Notes: generated by a model not told the origin, from the sequence alone. DNA of 64,000 bases from Clostridium puniceum (GCF_002006345.1 NZ_LZZM01000032.1:43139-107138), one strand, 5' to 3'; numbered from the stretch's first letter, positions 22,843 to 33,202 are shown. A program made the numbers and translations.

Positions 22843-23418
22843 TTATTTTTCATTTGTATTCTCCACTAATTTAATTAATTTGTTGCTAATTTTATTTAAA
22901 GAAAGAATATAGTCTACTTCTGTAATTTTTATAGCTGCCTTCGGCATAAAATCTGCTTCTGCAGTGCTTGGATCTTGTACTATTGTAAGTCCACCCAGTT
23001 CCTTTATCTTCTTTAACCCTTTGCTGCCATCACTGTTAGCTCCTGTTAAAATGACTCCTATAAGTTCATCTCTGTAAACTTCAGCTGCTGAATCAAAAAG
23101 AATGTCAATAGCTGGTCTAGAATAATTTACTTTAGGATCAACTGTAAGTGATAAAGTTTCATCTTTTTCCACTAAGAGGTGATAATTAGATGGTGCTATA
23201 TATGCATTTCCCTCAACTATCTTTTCCTTTTCATCTGCTTCTTTTACGTTTATTTTGCATCTTTCATTAAGATACCTTGCCATATAACCATCTGAGTGAG
23301 TGCTTAAATGTTGAACAATTAGTATTGATGCTGCAAATCCTTCTCCAAAAGGCATTAATATGGTTTTAATTGCCTCCATTCCTCCTGCTGAAGCCCCTAT
23401 AACTATAACCTTATACAT
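22843..23418 (-). CDS. cheB: CheB-type protein-glutamate methylesterase without receiver domain
   Basis: 191 aa, the CheB catalytic domain alone, which removes methyl groups from glutamates of receptor-like helices. The catalytic triad S10 (GASAGG), H37 (VQHLSTHSD) and D130 (TGANSDGSKG) is complete. The usual N-terminal receiver is absent, so it cannot be controlled like canonical CheB; phosphorylation control may come from the neighbouring kinase by interaction. It lies directly between cheR and the diguanylate cyclase gene. Such receiver-less CheB proteins accompany hybrid kinases whose coiled coils or MCP-like helices may be the methylated targets. Confidence 0.9.
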   Translation of the reverse strand: MYKVIVIGASAGGMEAIKTILMPFGEGFAASILIVQHLSTHSDGYMARYLNERCKINVKEADEKEKIVEGNAYIAPSNYHLLVEKDETLSLTVDPKVNYSRPAIDILFDSAAEVYRDELIGVILTGANSDGSKGLKKIKELGGLTIVQDPSTAEADFMPKAAIKITEVDYILSLNKISNKLIKLVENTNEK

Positions 23419-23474
23419 CCTTTTATCAGCTCCTATTTATATAAATATTAATATCCTTTTAAATTTCAACTAAG

Positions 23475-24323
23475 TCATAAAATATACTTTTTGCGATAAA
23501 TTTTTTCACTATCACTAAGAACTTCAAATTTATCTCGACTACTTGAAAATGTAATACTTTCTTTTGAACCTAAGCAAAGAAAACAACCACTGCTTAAACT
23601 ATCAAAAAATAAATTTATTACATCATTTTGCAACTTCTTATTGAAATAGATAAGAACATTACGGCAAATAATAACATGCATTTCACCAAATACTCCGTCA
23701 GTTACTAAATTATGCTCTGCAAAAGTAATCTTCTTTTTAAGTGACTGATCAATAATTACAGAGTCGTATTTTGCAGTATAATAATCAGCAAAAGAAGCTA
23801 TTCCTCCAGCTTTTTGATAATTATATGTATAATCTTGAATATTATCAATTCCATAAATTCCATCTTTAGCTTTTTGTAAAACTGTAGTATTGAAATCAGT
23901 AGCATAAATTTGTGCTCTTTCATATAAGCCTTCTTCTTTAAGAAGAATCGCCATTGAATATACTTCTTCACCAGTTGAACATCCAGCATGCCAAATTCTA
24001 ATAAACGGATAAGTCTTTAAAATAGGAACAACATTTTTTCTGAACTCTTTATAAAAGCTTGGATCTCTAAACATTTCAGTAACATTAATAGAAAAATCTG
24101 ATAGCAATGCTTTAAAAAACTCTTTATCATATAATAATTTATATTGCATTTCTGAAATGCTATTTAATCCCACCTTAGATAACCTTCGGAGAATACGTCT
24201 TTTCATATGTGCATTTGAATAACTTCTAAAATCATGTCCATATTTTAAATATATTCCTTCCAATAATAAAGATACTTCGATATCTTCACTTTCAATTTTA
24301 TCTTTTATTTGCTCTTGATTCAT
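23475..24323 (-). CDS. cheR: CheR-type protein-glutamate methyltransferase
   Basis: 282 aa. The N-terminal helical domain (about 10-85, YLKYGHDFRSYSNAHMKRRI) is followed by a SAM-binding Rossmann domain with HAGCSTGEEVYSMAILL and CRNVLIYF. It methylates glutamates on receptor-type signalling proteins. Its ATG overlaps the kinase stop in ATGA (24320-24323), so it is translationally coupled to the kinase. No pentapeptide tether or TPR extension. With the receiver-less CheB it forms a methylation pair dedicated to this operon rather than to flagellar chemotaxis, since no cheA or cheW gene is present here. Confidence 0.92.
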   Translation of the reverse strand: MNQEQIKDKIESEDIEVSLLLEGIYLKYGHDFRSYSNAHMKRRILRRLSKVGLNSISEMQYKLLYDKEFFKALLSDFSINVTEMFRDPSFYKEFRKNVVPILKTYPFIRIWHAGCSTGEEVYSMAILLKEEGLYERAQIYATDFNTTVLQKAKDGIYGIDNIQDYTYNYQKAGGIASFADYYTAKYDSVIIDQSLKKKITFAEHNLVTDGVFGEMHVIICRNVLIYFNKKLQNDVINLFFDSLSSGCFLCLGSKESITFSSSRDKFEVLSDSEKIYRKKYIL

Positions 24324-27300
24324 TTATATAACCACACCCTTAAAAGTGAAATAAGTTTATTAATCTCCACAGGTTTTGTTAAATAATCATTCGCTCCAGC
24401 TTCAATACACTTTTGTCTATCATCTTTCATAGCTTTAGCTGTTATAGCTATAATTGGAATATTATTAAATTTCTTTTCTTTTCTTATTTCCTGCATTGCA
24501 GTATAACCATCCATTTTAGGCATCATTACATCCATTATGATTAAGTCTATATATGAATTTTCTTTCAATTTTTCAATTCCTTCTGCACCATTACGCCCAA
24601 CAATTACATTCATGCCTTTTTCTTCAAGAGCACTTGTTAGCGAAAATACATTTCTCATATCATCATCTACTATAAGTATGTTTTTATTTGTTAAAGATCT
24701 TTCTTTTTCATGACTAGATTTTATATGTTTAATTTTCTCATTCTCTATATTTGAATCTACGCTATGAAGAAATAAACTTGCTTCATCAAGAAGTCTTTGA
24801 ATAGAACTATTCCCCTTTATTATAATACTCTCAGCATATTGGTTTAGTTTTTCTTCATCTTCTTGAGTAATATTATTCTCTGTATGAATTAAAATAGGGA
24901 AATTTTTTATATTTTCAGCTTTTAACTTATTTAACAGTTCTAATCCATTCATATCCTTGAGTTTTAAATCTAATATCATACAATCAAATTGTTCAGTTTT
25001 TAATAAGTTATATGCATCTAATCCACTTTCTAAGATATTTACTTGAATCCCTCTTTGATTTAAACTATCATATATAATATTTGTTTGATCTTTGTTTTCA
25101 TCAACAATAAGAACCTTCTTAAAATCTTTTGATATGTTATCTTCAATCTCATTGAATAAATTATAAAGTTCTTCTAAATTCACAGGCTTTTTAAGATATT
25201 CTACTAAATTGTCTAATTTATTGTATGAATTTTTATCTTGACTTCCTGAAATTATATGAATAGGAATATTTTTAGTGGTTTCTATATTCTTCAATCTATC
25301 AACAACTTCCCACCCATTAATGTCTGGTAGTCCTATATCAAGCAGAATAGCATCTGGCCTGTATTTTGCTGCTAGCTTAATCCCTTCTTCGCCATTTTTT
25401 TCAGTTAAAACTTTGTAGTTTTTTTTATCAGCTAATTCAGATAATATACTTAAGAACTGTTCATCATCTTCAATTATTAAAATCAGTTTTTCATCTCTTC
25501 TTTCAATTTCTTCATAATCAAATTTGTCTATTGAGATGTCATTATTTGTGGATACATTTACTTCTTCAAAAACAGCATTAAACTCCTCATTATCGCCTTG
25601 ATCTTTTCCTTTATCTAATTGAACCAATTCTATAACATCACTATCATTATTTAAAATGACTAAAGTAAACGTACTTCCCTTTCCTTCTTGACTTTTTAAA
25701 TAAATTGTTCCTCCAAGTAAATGAGCAAGTTCTTTTGAAATAGACAATCCAAGTCCTGTTCCACCAAATTTTCTACTAATTGTTCCATCTACTTGCTTAA
25801 ATGCCTCAAAAATTAAATTTTGCTTGTCTTCCGATATTCCTATACCAGTATCTATAACTTCTATACTTATTAACTTATTAACATCACCTTTAACATTAAA
25901 ATATTCAATATCACGTTCTTTAGGTCTACAAATATTCATTACTATACATCCATCATTAGTAAATTTGAAAGCGTTAGCTAACAAATTATTCACTATTTGT
26001 TGAAGTCTTTGTCTATCAGATGTTATTTCCTCTGGCAATCCCTTTTCAATTTCAATTTTTAAATCTAAACTTTTTTGTAAAGCTATAGGACTAAATAACC
26101 TTCTTATATCTTCAACTAATTCTATTAAATTTACTTTTTCAAAATTAATATCCATCTTACCTGCTTCCACTTTAGACAAGTCTAAGATATCATTAATAAG
26201 TCTCAGTAAATTTTCACCTGATGAATGTATTGTTTTAGCATATTCTAATTGTTTTTCTGTTAATGGTTCATTATCTTTCTTATTTTCAAGCAATTGTGAA
26301 AGAACTAAAATACTATTTAAAGGAGTTCTTAATTCATGAGACATATTAGCTAAAAATTCAGATTTGTACTTATTGGCAATTTGAAGCTCTTTTGCTTTCT
26401 CTTCTATTTCAAAATTTGCTTTTCTTAATCGTTCATTATTTTTAATCATCTCTCTTTTTTGTTGTTCTAATTTTTGCGTTTGTTGTTCAAGCTCTTCATT
26501 AGACACTTTTAACTCTTCTTGTTGAGTTTGCAAATTCATTTCAGATTGTTTTAAGCTATTAGTTTGTTCCTCTAATTCTTCATTATTTTGTCTTAATTCC
26601 TCTTGTTGAACTTGTAATTCCTCTGCCTGTACTAAAGTTTTATCAAGAAGTTCCTTCATTTTTCTTTGGGCTTTGGCTGAATTAACACTTATAGCTATAT
26701 TTTCACTAACTTGTTCAAGAAATTTTAATTGTACATCAGTAAATTCATTAAATGTTCCTAATTCAATAATACATTCAGCTTCTTCGTGATACATACAAGG
26801 AACAATCAAAATGTTCTTCGGAGTTGCTTCACCAACGCCTGAAACAATTTTCATATAACCTTGTGGCACATTTTTTACTAAAATACTTTGTTTTTCTAAA
26901 GCTGATTGTCCTATTAACCCCTCGCCTATATTAAATTCGTTTGATGAATCTTCACTAATATTATCCGCATATCCTCCAAATAATTTATATGTACTATCAT
27001 CTGTCTTAATGTAAATTCTACCGATTTGTGCATTTAGATATCTACAAATATAACTAATTATCTGAAAACTTAATTCATTAATTTCTTGTAATCCTCGTAT
27101 CTCCTCGCTTAATTCTGCTCTACCAGTTATTAACCAGCTTTGATTTCTATTTTCAAAAATTAACTCTTTAAGTTTAGTCATAAATATGTTGAAATATTTA
27201 GCCATATTTCCTAATTCATCTTTAGAATTAATATTTAATCTAACTTCTAAATTCACATCTCCTTCTGCTATTTCTTTAAATGTATTTGTCACAATTTCCA

Positions 27301-27961
27301 CTGGATTCACAATCATTCTAATTACTAAACTTGCTATAATAATTGCTGCAATAGTTGCTAATGCTCCACCAGATAACATAACAGCTCTTGTTTCCTTCTC
27401 CATTTTTATTAGGTCAACATTTCTATTTTGTAATAATATTAATTCTTCATTATTAACTTCTCCAAGTGTTGAACGTAAATTATCCATTATTTTCTTTCCT
27501 TCACCAGATTGGACAATAGCAATCAAATCCTCTAATTTTGATTGTCCAGAAGAAACTTTCTGCCTGTTAATTATTATTTTTGTATTTTCCCAGTTTAACC
27601 ATTCTTTATACTGTTCTTCAATATTAATTAATCGTTGTTGCTGCTCAGGATTATCTATAGTAAGTTCTTTAAGTTTATTGTAATGTTGTTCATAAGAATC
27701 TTTTCCTTGATTAAATGGTTCCAGAAAACTCTCATTTCCAGTAATAACATATCCTCTTGCTCCTGTTTCCATATTTACCAAACTCATAAGTACACCATCT
27801 GATTCCTGAATTACTTGATATGTATGAACATTCCACGCAACAGCTTCTGATTCCTTAACAAAATTAATATAACTATTCCCAATTACTGTGAGCATTATTA
27901 AAATGACAACACCAAAACCTAAAAACATTTTTTTTCCTATGTTTAAATTCCTTATGATCAA
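24320..27961 (-). CDS. Hybrid sensor histidine kinase: CHASE3-HAMP-GAF-HisKA-HATPase with three receivers
   Basis: 1213 aa membrane kinase. TM1 about 12-30, extracytoplasmic CHASE3 sensor about 40-180, TM2 195-215, HAMP 216-268, GAF about 290-430, a long Gln/Glu-rich coiled coil 430-530, HisKA with H542 (MSHELRTPLN), HATPase about 650-765 (DTGIGI, GGTGLGLSI), then receivers with D875, D998 and D1144. The start is TTG 27959-27961 after GGAGG. The architecture resembles Gram-negative-type super-hybrid kinases. The coiled coil is a plausible target for the adjacent CheR/CheB. The output is probably the diguanylate cyclase at the end of the operon. The stimulus is unknown. Confidence 0.92.
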   Translation of the reverse strand: MIIRNLNIGKKMFLGFGVVILIMLTVIGNSYINFVKESEAVAWNVHTYQVIQESDGVLMSLVNMETGARGYVITGNESFLEPFNQGKDSYEQHYNKLKELTIDNPEQQQRLINIEEQYKEWLNWENTKIIINRQKVSSGQSKLEDLIAIVQSGEGKKIMDNLRSTLGEVNNEELILLQNRNVDLIKMEKETRAVMLSGGALATIAAIIIASLVIRMIVNPVEIVTNTFKEIAEGDVNLEVRLNINSKDELGNMAKYFNIFMTKLKELIFENRNQSWLITGRAELSEEIRGLQEINELSFQIISYICRYLNAQIGRIYIKTDDSTYKLFGGYADNISEDSSNEFNIGEGLIGQSALEKQSILVKNVPQGYMKIVSGVGEATPKNILIVPCMYHEEAECIIELGTFNEFTDVQLKFLEQVSENIAISVNSAKAQRKMKELLDKTLVQAEELQVQQEELRQNNEELEEQTNSLKQSEMNLQTQQEELKVSNEELEQQTQKLEQQKREMIKNNERLRKANFEIEEKAKELQIANKYKSEFLANMSHELRTPLNSILVLSQLLENKKDNEPLTEKQLEYAKTIHSSGENLLRLINDILDLSKVEAGKMDINFEKVNLIELVEDIRRLFSPIALQKSLDLKIEIEKGLPEEITSDRQRLQQIVNNLLANAFKFTNDGCIVMNICRPKERDIEYFNVKGDVNKLISIEVIDTGIGISEDKQNLIFEAFKQVDGTISRKFGGTGLGLSISKELAHLLGGTIYLKSQEGKGSTFTLVILNNDSDVIELVQLDKGKDQGDNEEFNAVFEEVNVSTNNDISIDKFDYEEIERRDEKLILIIEDDEQFLSILSELADKKNYKVLTEKNGEEGIKLAAKYRPDAILLDIGLPDINGWEVVDRLKNIETTKNIPIHIISGSQDKNSYNKLDNLVEYLKKPVNLEELYNLFNEIEDNISKDFKKVLIVDENKDQTNIIYDSLNQRGIQVNILESGLDAYNLLKTEQFDCMILDLKLKDMNGLELLNKLKAENIKNFPILIHTENNITQEDEEKLNQYAESIIIKGNSSIQRLLDEASLFLHSVDSNIENEKIKHIKSSHEKERSLTNKNILIVDDDMRNVFSLTSALEEKGMNVIVGRNGAEGIEKLKENSYIDLIIMDVMMPKMDGYTAMQEIRKEKKFNNIPIIAITAKAMKDDRQKCIEAGANDYLTKPVEINKLISLLRVWLYK

Positions 27962-28810
27962 TACTTGTCCTCCTGTTATAATTGTTTTTTAATAATCGTA
28001 GTGTTTTGTAAATTTCCATAGACATCATTTTTTATTCCAATTTCATCCTAAGCCTTAACAATATATATTTAATATTTAAATATGTATAAATATCAAATAA
28101 TACTAATTATTGGACTAGTTAAGTAAGCTAAATACCTACATATAAAACTCTAATATAATATTTATGTTTGTGTATTGAAAAATTAAAATTTTATAACCCT
28201 ATGAAGGCTACTGCACTTATAAAAAATTTTTATAAATTTAAGCGATTATATATCAGACTTCTCATTAATATCAACGAGTATTAATAATAAAGAAGTATTA
28301 TTTTAACTAATTGAATGTAAAATATCTAACTATAATTTGTGAAAAAGAAATATTGGTAATGCAATCAGGTAGAACTTAGAAATCTGAGATTGATTAAATC
28401 AGTAAAATTTTAGCTATCTCAATTATTAAATATATCCAAAACACTTATAAAATTATATTTTGGATTATTAACTAAACTTAAAGCAAAAACATTAATCATG
28501 GTATATACTTCATTCTAAATAGGTTTGCAAGAAGAAGTGTAGAGATATTCTAAAAATAAAAGATTAATATTAGAATAATAAATTATGTCTTAAATATTAA
28601 CTATATTATATCTTGATAAATTACTATTTACAATTGCTTAGATGTATTTTTTATAACCTCTTCAAAAAACTTACTTTTTATAAGTATTTATTATATTAAC
28701 CAAACTATAAATTCAATTTGTAGCAAAGCAAAAAAGAGAAATACGTGCACTATTAAAGTATACATACATCTCTTTTTTCTTAGATCCAATTTTGAAAGCA
28801 TTACATAAAA
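27962..28810. other. 849-base AT-rich gap upstream of the hybrid kinase gene
   Basis: It should contain the kinase promoter (minus strand). I see only scattered short repeats and no gene; the far end has the terminator at 28731-28778. Confidence 0.5.
28731..28778 (-). terminator. Terminator of the peptide transporter operon
   Basis: AAAAAAGAGA and TCTCTTTTTT form a stem around an imperfectly paired centre, T-tailed on both strands. It lies 30 bases after the last amidotransferase gene. Confidence 0.6.
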
Positions 28811-29533
28811 CTAAATTATATTCTGCTTAGCAATATTAATTAATGCTTCAAAAACCTTCAAAAATTCACCATGTTTTTCTACTAAATTTTCTGGATGCCA
28901 TTGCACTGCAACTAGAAATTTTTCATCAACACTTTCAATAGCTTCAACTATTCCATCATTAGAATTTGCTGTTATTTTTAAATTTTTTCCAAGTTCCTTT
29001 ATACTTTGATGATGAAAAGAATTCACTTTTAAATCTTCTGTTTTAAATATATCAAATAATTTACTGCCTTTCTCAATTTTGACTGAATGATAAAGGTTTG
29101 ATCTTAAAGTGTACTTTGGTGCATGACCATAGCTATTGGGAATCTGAGAATTAATATCTTGATATAAATTTCCTCCTAATGCAATATTAATAAGCTGAAG
29201 ACCCCTGCATATTCCTAAAATAGGTATCTTTTTTTCATAAACTTCCTTAAATAGTTCTAATTCGAATCTATCTCTCTCCTCTATTATGCATTGAACTTCC
29301 TTCCGAGGTTCTTCATTATAAAATAAAGGAGAGATATCTTCTCCTCCTGTAAAAATTATCCCTTGAAGCTTATTAGTATATTCTTTTATATTTTCTATAT
29401 TATCACTAAACGGAATAAGGATTGGTATGCCTCCCGCTTTTTGAACTGCTTTAATATAATCATTGTTTATTACACTATATATTTTTTTAGATTTAACTCG
29501 GTTGGACAAAGCTAATCCAATTATCGGCTTCAT
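28811..29533 (-). CDS. Gamma-glutamyl hydrolase-like class I glutamine amidotransferase (second copy)
   Basis: 240 aa, peptidase C26/PuuD-like fold, expected to hydrolyse gamma-glutamyl amide bonds, for example gamma-glutamyl-GABA or similar compounds. Nucleophile Cys in GICRGLQLIN, oxyanion region GGEDISPLFY, and the C-terminal His-Glu of VQWHPEN complete the triad. The ATG has an AGGAGG site. Last gene of the peptide-transporter operon and a clear tandem paralogue of 29592-30305 (both have MKPIIG, SFHHQ and QWHPE). The presence of two hydrolases suggests several gamma-glutamyl substrates or a heterodimer. Confidence 0.85.
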   Translation of the reverse strand: MKPIIGLALSNRVKSKKIYSVINNDYIKAVQKAGGIPILIPFSDNIENIKEYTNKLQGIIFTGGEDISPLFYNEEPRKEVQCIIEERDRFELELFKEVYEKKIPILGICRGLQLINIALGGNLYQDINSQIPNSYGHAPKYTLRSNLYHSVKIEKGSKLFDIFKTEDLKVNSFHHQSIKELGKNLKITANSNDGIVEAIESVDEKFLVAVQWHPENLVEKHGEFLKVFEALINIAKQNII

Positions 29534-29591
29534 TAGTTACTCCTCCTCTTTTAGACACGTAAACTAAAATAATAAATTTCAATATTTCTTG

Positions 29592-30305
29592 CTACTGTTT
29601 TATACTATCAATTAAAGCTTTAAAAAGTTTTAAAAATTCCTTGTGTTTCAAAATTAGATCTTCTGGATGCCATTGTAATCCAATTAGAAATTTTCTGCTT
29701 AGACTTTCAATTCCTTCTATCACTCCATCTCTAGCAGTAGCAGTAACCTTTAAGTCTTTCCCTATATCTTTTATAGCTTGATGATGAAAAGAATTCACTT
29801 CTAATTCCATGGCTTTAAATATATCAAATAACTTGCTATTTTCTTCTATATCGATAATATGAAATAAATCATATACCTGCATTTCTGAAGGCATATGTCC
29901 ATGACAATTTGGTATTTCTGAAAAAATATCTTGATATAAACTTCCTCCTAAGGCTACATTTATTAATTGTGCCCCTCTGCAAATTCCCAAAATAGGCATA
30001 TTTCTATTATATGCTTCATGAAAAAGTGCCAATTCAAAATTATCTCTTGAAGGATTTATATTTGAAACAGACTTTGATGGATTTTCACTAAATTTTATAG
30101 GATCTACTCCTTCTCCTCCTGAAAAAATAATGCCGTCAATCATATCTAAATAAGATTTAACATCTTCAATATTTTCACTAATAGGAATAAATAGTGGTAC
30201 TCCTCCTGCATTTTCAATAGCATTTAAATAATTATTACTTACTAAACTAAATGATTTTTCTATTTCAATATCCTGAAACATAGTTATACCTATTATGGGT
30301 TTCAT
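29592..30305 (-). CDS. Gamma-glutamyl hydrolase-like class I glutamine amidotransferase (first copy)
   Basis: 237 aa, the same family as its downstream neighbour. The nucleophile elbow GICRGAQLINVALGG and triad motif LQWHPED are intact, with GGEGVDPIKF as oxyanion loop. The ATG has an AAAGGATG site. It begins 15 bases after dppF, placing it in the transporter operon. Inference from context: the transporter imports gamma-glutamyl peptides or conjugates and these enzymes release glutamate inside the cell. The family also includes amidases of other compounds, so the exact reaction is open. Confidence 0.85.
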   Translation of the reverse strand: MKPIIGITMFQDIEIEKSFSLVSNNYLNAIENAGGVPLFIPISENIEDVKSYLDMIDGIIFSGGEGVDPIKFSENPSKSVSNINPSRDNFELALFHEAYNRNMPILGICRGAQLINVALGGSLYQDIFSEIPNCHGHMPSEMQVYDLFHIIDIEENSKLFDIFKAMELEVNSFHHQAIKDIGKDLKVTATARDGVIEGIESLSRKFLIGLQWHPEDLILKHKEFLKLFKALIDSIKQ

Positions 30306-30320
30306 TTTATTTCATCCTTT

Positions 30321-31316
30321 CTAATTTATGGATTGCCAATTATGGCATGCAACAAAATAGCCTTTATCAACTTCCTCAAAAGTTGGTATTTGTTCCTTGC
30401 AAATACTTGTGCAATATTTACATCTTGTGTGAAATTTACATCCATTCGGTGGGTTTGAAGGACTTGGTACATCTCCCTCAAGAATTATTCTATTGGTTCT
30501 AAGCATAGGATTAGCTGTTGGAATCGCAGATATTAATGATTTTGTATATGGATGAAACTTTTTATTAAATACCTCTTCTGAATCTCCTATTTCTACAATA
30601 GATCCTAAATACATAACGGCTACTCTATCACAAAAATATCTTACAAAGCTCAAATCATGAGATATAAATAAATAAGTCAGCTTAAATTTTTCTTTTAAAT
30701 CAATTAATAAGTTAGTCACTTGTGCTTGTATTGATACATCCAAAGCTGAAATAGGTTCATCTCCTATTATAAATTTGGGTTTTAATACCATTGATCTAGC
30801 TATTCCAATACGCTGCCTTTGCCCGCCACTAAATTCATGTGGATATTTATTAATAGAATCTCCTCGTAGACCACAAAGTTCTAAAAATTCCTTAGCCATA
30901 TTAACTGCATCATTTCCCTGTGCTATATTATGCTTTTTTAATCCTTCTGTAACAATGTCACCGATATTCATTCTAGGGTCTAAAGAAGCATAAGGATCCT
31001 GGAAAATAATTTGCATTTCTTTCCTTTTCCTTCTCATTTCTTCCTTGCTTAAATATATACTATTCTCAACATTATAAATAATTTCATTATTAAATTCAAC
31101 GGTACCTCCACTAGGCTCAAGCAAATTTAGTATGGTTCTTGCAGTTGTTGATTTTCCACATCCTGATTCTCCGACTAATCCAAAGGTGGAACCTTCCATA
31201 ATATTAAATGAAACATCATCTACAGCCTTAACAATTCTAAAATCACGCGAAAAAAAGCTCTTTTTAGTAGTATAATATTTTTTTAAATTTTTAACCTTTA
31301 ATAATTCTGTCCCCAA
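30321..31316 (-). CDS. dppF: Peptide ABC transporter ATP-binding protein, OppF/DppF type
   Basis: 331 aa ATPase of an oligopeptide/dipeptide importer. Walker A GESGCGKST, signature FSGGQRQRIG, Walker B FIIGDEPISALD, H-loop ISHDLSF and the C-terminal oligo_HPY cysteine motif (CKFHTRCKYC...C) are present. It starts with TTG 31314-31316; the AAGGAGG lies within the 3' end of dppD and the start is two bases after that gene's stop. It works as a heterodimer with the DppD-like ATPase below the DppB/DppC channel. Confidence 0.93.
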   Translation of the reverse strand: MGTELLKVKNLKKYYTTKKSFFSRDFRIVKAVDDVSFNIMEGSTFGLVGESGCGKSTTARTILNLLEPSGGTVEFNNEIIYNVENSIYLSKEEMRRKRKEMQIIFQDPYASLDPRMNIGDIVTEGLKKHNIAQGNDAVNMAKEFLELCGLRGDSINKYPHEFSGGQRQRIGIARSMVLKPKFIIGDEPISALDVSIQAQVTNLLIDLKEKFKLTYLFISHDLSFVRYFCDRVAVMYLGSIVEIGDSEEVFNKKFHPYTKSLISAIPTANPMLRTNRIILEGDVPSPSNPPNGCKFHTRCKYCTSICKEQIPTFEEVDKGYFVACHNWQSIN

Positions 31317-31318
31317 AA

Positions 31319-32299
31319 CTAAACCTCCTTCCCATTATAAAGCCAGCATCTAACTTTATGTCCATTATCTACATCTATAAGTTGTGGCATTTTTTCTTTA
31401 CATATATCCATACATTTTTCACACCTTGGATTGAAACTGCACCCAGTAATCATATCTTTTAAATTGGGAACCATCCCTGGAATGTTATGTAATTTTTCAC
31501 CTTTTCTAACATTTTCAGTTCTTGAATATAATAGTCCTTTAGTGTACGGATGTTTAGAATTTTCAAATATATCTTGAACTGCGCATTCTTCAATAACCCT
31601 GCCTGCATACATTACTATTACATTATCTGCCATTTCAGCTATTACTCCAAGGTCATGAGTTATTAATATAATTGAAGTGTTAAGATCTTTACTTAATTTT
31701 TTCATAAGTTCCAAAACCTGTGCTTGAATTGTAACATCAAGGGCTGTAGTTGGCTCATCTGCAATTATTAATTTGGGGTTACACGAAAGTGCCATTGCTA
31801 TCATAACTCTTTGTTTCATACCGCCACTAAGTTGATGTGGATATTCATTTATAATCTTTTCTGGCATTGGAATTCCTACAAGCTTTAGCATTTCAATTGA
31901 TTTTTGTTTATTTTCTTTTCCTTTTATTTTTTGGTGAATTTTTATAGCTTCCCCTATTTGCTGTCCTATAGTAAACACTGGATTTAGTGAAGTCATCGGT
32001 TCTTGAAATATCATTGCAAGCTTATTGCCTCTTATTGATCTCATTTCTTTCTCCGAAAGCTTAAGTATATCATCACCTTCAAAAATGATCTCCCCTTCTT
32101 CAATCTTACTAATAGAATCATCTAAGAGTCTCATTATTGACATAGATGTAACACTTTTCCCGCAACCTGATTCCCCGACTATTCCTAATATTTTACCTTC
32201 ATATACTTTAAAACTAACATCATTTACAGCGGTGATTTTTCCTTCTAGTGTATTAAATGTTGTCTTTAATTTATTGACTTTAAGCAACTCTTTTTCCAA
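31319..32299 (-). CDS. dppD: Peptide ABC transporter ATP-binding protein, OppD/DppD type
   Basis: 326 aa ATPase with Walker A GESGCGKS, signature LSGGMKQRVM, Walker B LIIADEPTTALD and the C-terminal cysteine motif (CSFNPRCEKC...C). The longest frame starts at GTG 32308, but that codon abuts the AAGGAGG; TTG 32297-32299, eight bases further, is the properly spaced start (MEKELLKVNK). Partner of the DppF-like ATPase; the oligo_HPY tail is typical of peptide and nickel importers. Confidence 0.93.
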   Translation of the reverse strand: MEKELLKVNKLKTTFNTLEGKITAVNDVSFKVYEGKILGIVGESGCGKSVTSMSIMRLLDDSISKIEEGEIIFEGDDILKLSEKEMRSIRGNKLAMIFQEPMTSLNPVFTIGQQIGEAIKIHQKIKGKENKQKSIEMLKLVGIPMPEKIINEYPHQLSGGMKQRVMIAMALSCNPKLIIADEPTTALDVTIQAQVLELMKKLSKDLNTSIILITHDLGVIAEMADNVIVMYAGRVIEECAVQDIFENSKHPYTKGLLYSRTENVRKGEKLHNIPGMVPNLKDMITGCSFNPRCEKCMDICKEKMPQLIDVDNGHKVRCWLYNGKEV

Positions 32300-32312
32300 C
32301 TGTTCCACCTCC

Positions 32313-33176
32313 TTATGATTTTGTTTTTGGATCTAGCGCATCCCTAAGACCATCCCCTAAGAAATTAATTGATATAATTGTTAAAAATACTAATAACCCT
32401 GGTGGAATCCATAACCACCACTCACTTTGAAGAGCTCTCATATTTTGAGCTGCTGATAACATATTTCCCCAGCTTGGTTGTGGTTGTTTTACTCCCATTC
32501 CAAGAAAACTTAGAGAAGCTTCTGATAAAATCCCCTGTGCTATTCCTAAAGTTCCATATATTATAATTGGTGCATAGATATTATGAATTATATGTTTTAA
32601 TATAATTTCCCTGCTATCAAGCCCTAATGCTTTTGCTGCTTCAATAAATTCTCTTTCCTTTAAAGATAATATTTCCGCCCTGACTATTCTTGCAATTTTG
32701 GGCCATCCCAATATTCCAATTATAATCATGACATTCCAAATGCTAGGTCCTAGAATTGAAGCTATGGTTATAGCTATTACCATAAAAGGGAAGCACATTA
32801 TTATATCTACAAATCTCATTATTACTTTATCTGTTATTCCACCAAAATATCCTGCTATTGCTCCTAAAGTTATTCCAATTCCAAGCTGTATAAGTGTTGC
32901 TAATACACCTACACTTAAAGAAACTTGTCCACCATATATAAGTCGTGTAAAAATATCACGACCCAGTTCATCAGTGCCTAATATATGCTTAGCTGTAGGA
33001 GCTGACTCTATGTTTAATAAGTCTACAGTATCCCTTCCATAAGGTGAGATTATTGGAGCAATTACTGATAATAAAATCAGAAAGCTTAAAATAACAGCTC
33101 CAAATACTGCAAGCTTATTTCTCTTTAATTTATTCCAGGTTATTTTAGCTGGAGTTAATGCTTTTTCTCTACTCAC
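32313..33176 (-). CDS. dppC: Peptide ABC transporter permease, OppC/DppC type
   Basis: 287 aa inner-membrane channel subunit with an N-terminal TM (about 20-45) and five more spans. The EAA loop (EAAKALGLDSREIILKHI) is the ATPase docking site. ATG 33182 is too close to the ribosome site; GTG 33174-33176, seven bases after GGAGG, is the likely start (MSREKAL). Forms the channel with DppB. Confidence 0.9.
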   Translation of the reverse strand: MSREKALTPAKITWNKLKRNKLAVFGAVILSFLILLSVIAPIISPYGRDTVDLLNIESAPTAKHILGTDELGRDIFTRLIYGGQVSLSVGVLATLIQLGIGITLGAIAGYFGGITDKVIMRFVDIIMCFPFMVIAITIASILGPSIWNVMIIIGILGWPKIARIVRAEILSLKEREFIEAAKALGLDSREIILKHIIHNIYAPIIIYGTLGIAQGILSEASLSFLGMGVKQPQPSWGNMLSAAQNMRALQSEWWLWIPPGLLVFLTIISINFLGDGLRDALDPKTKS

Positions 33177-33202
33177 TTTCATTCCTCCTCTCCAGAATTT
33201 AC

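Noticed and set aside
27186..27683. 165-aa plus-strand frame opposite the hybrid kinase
   Set aside because: Antisense of the HAMP/CHASE3 region; no ribosome site.
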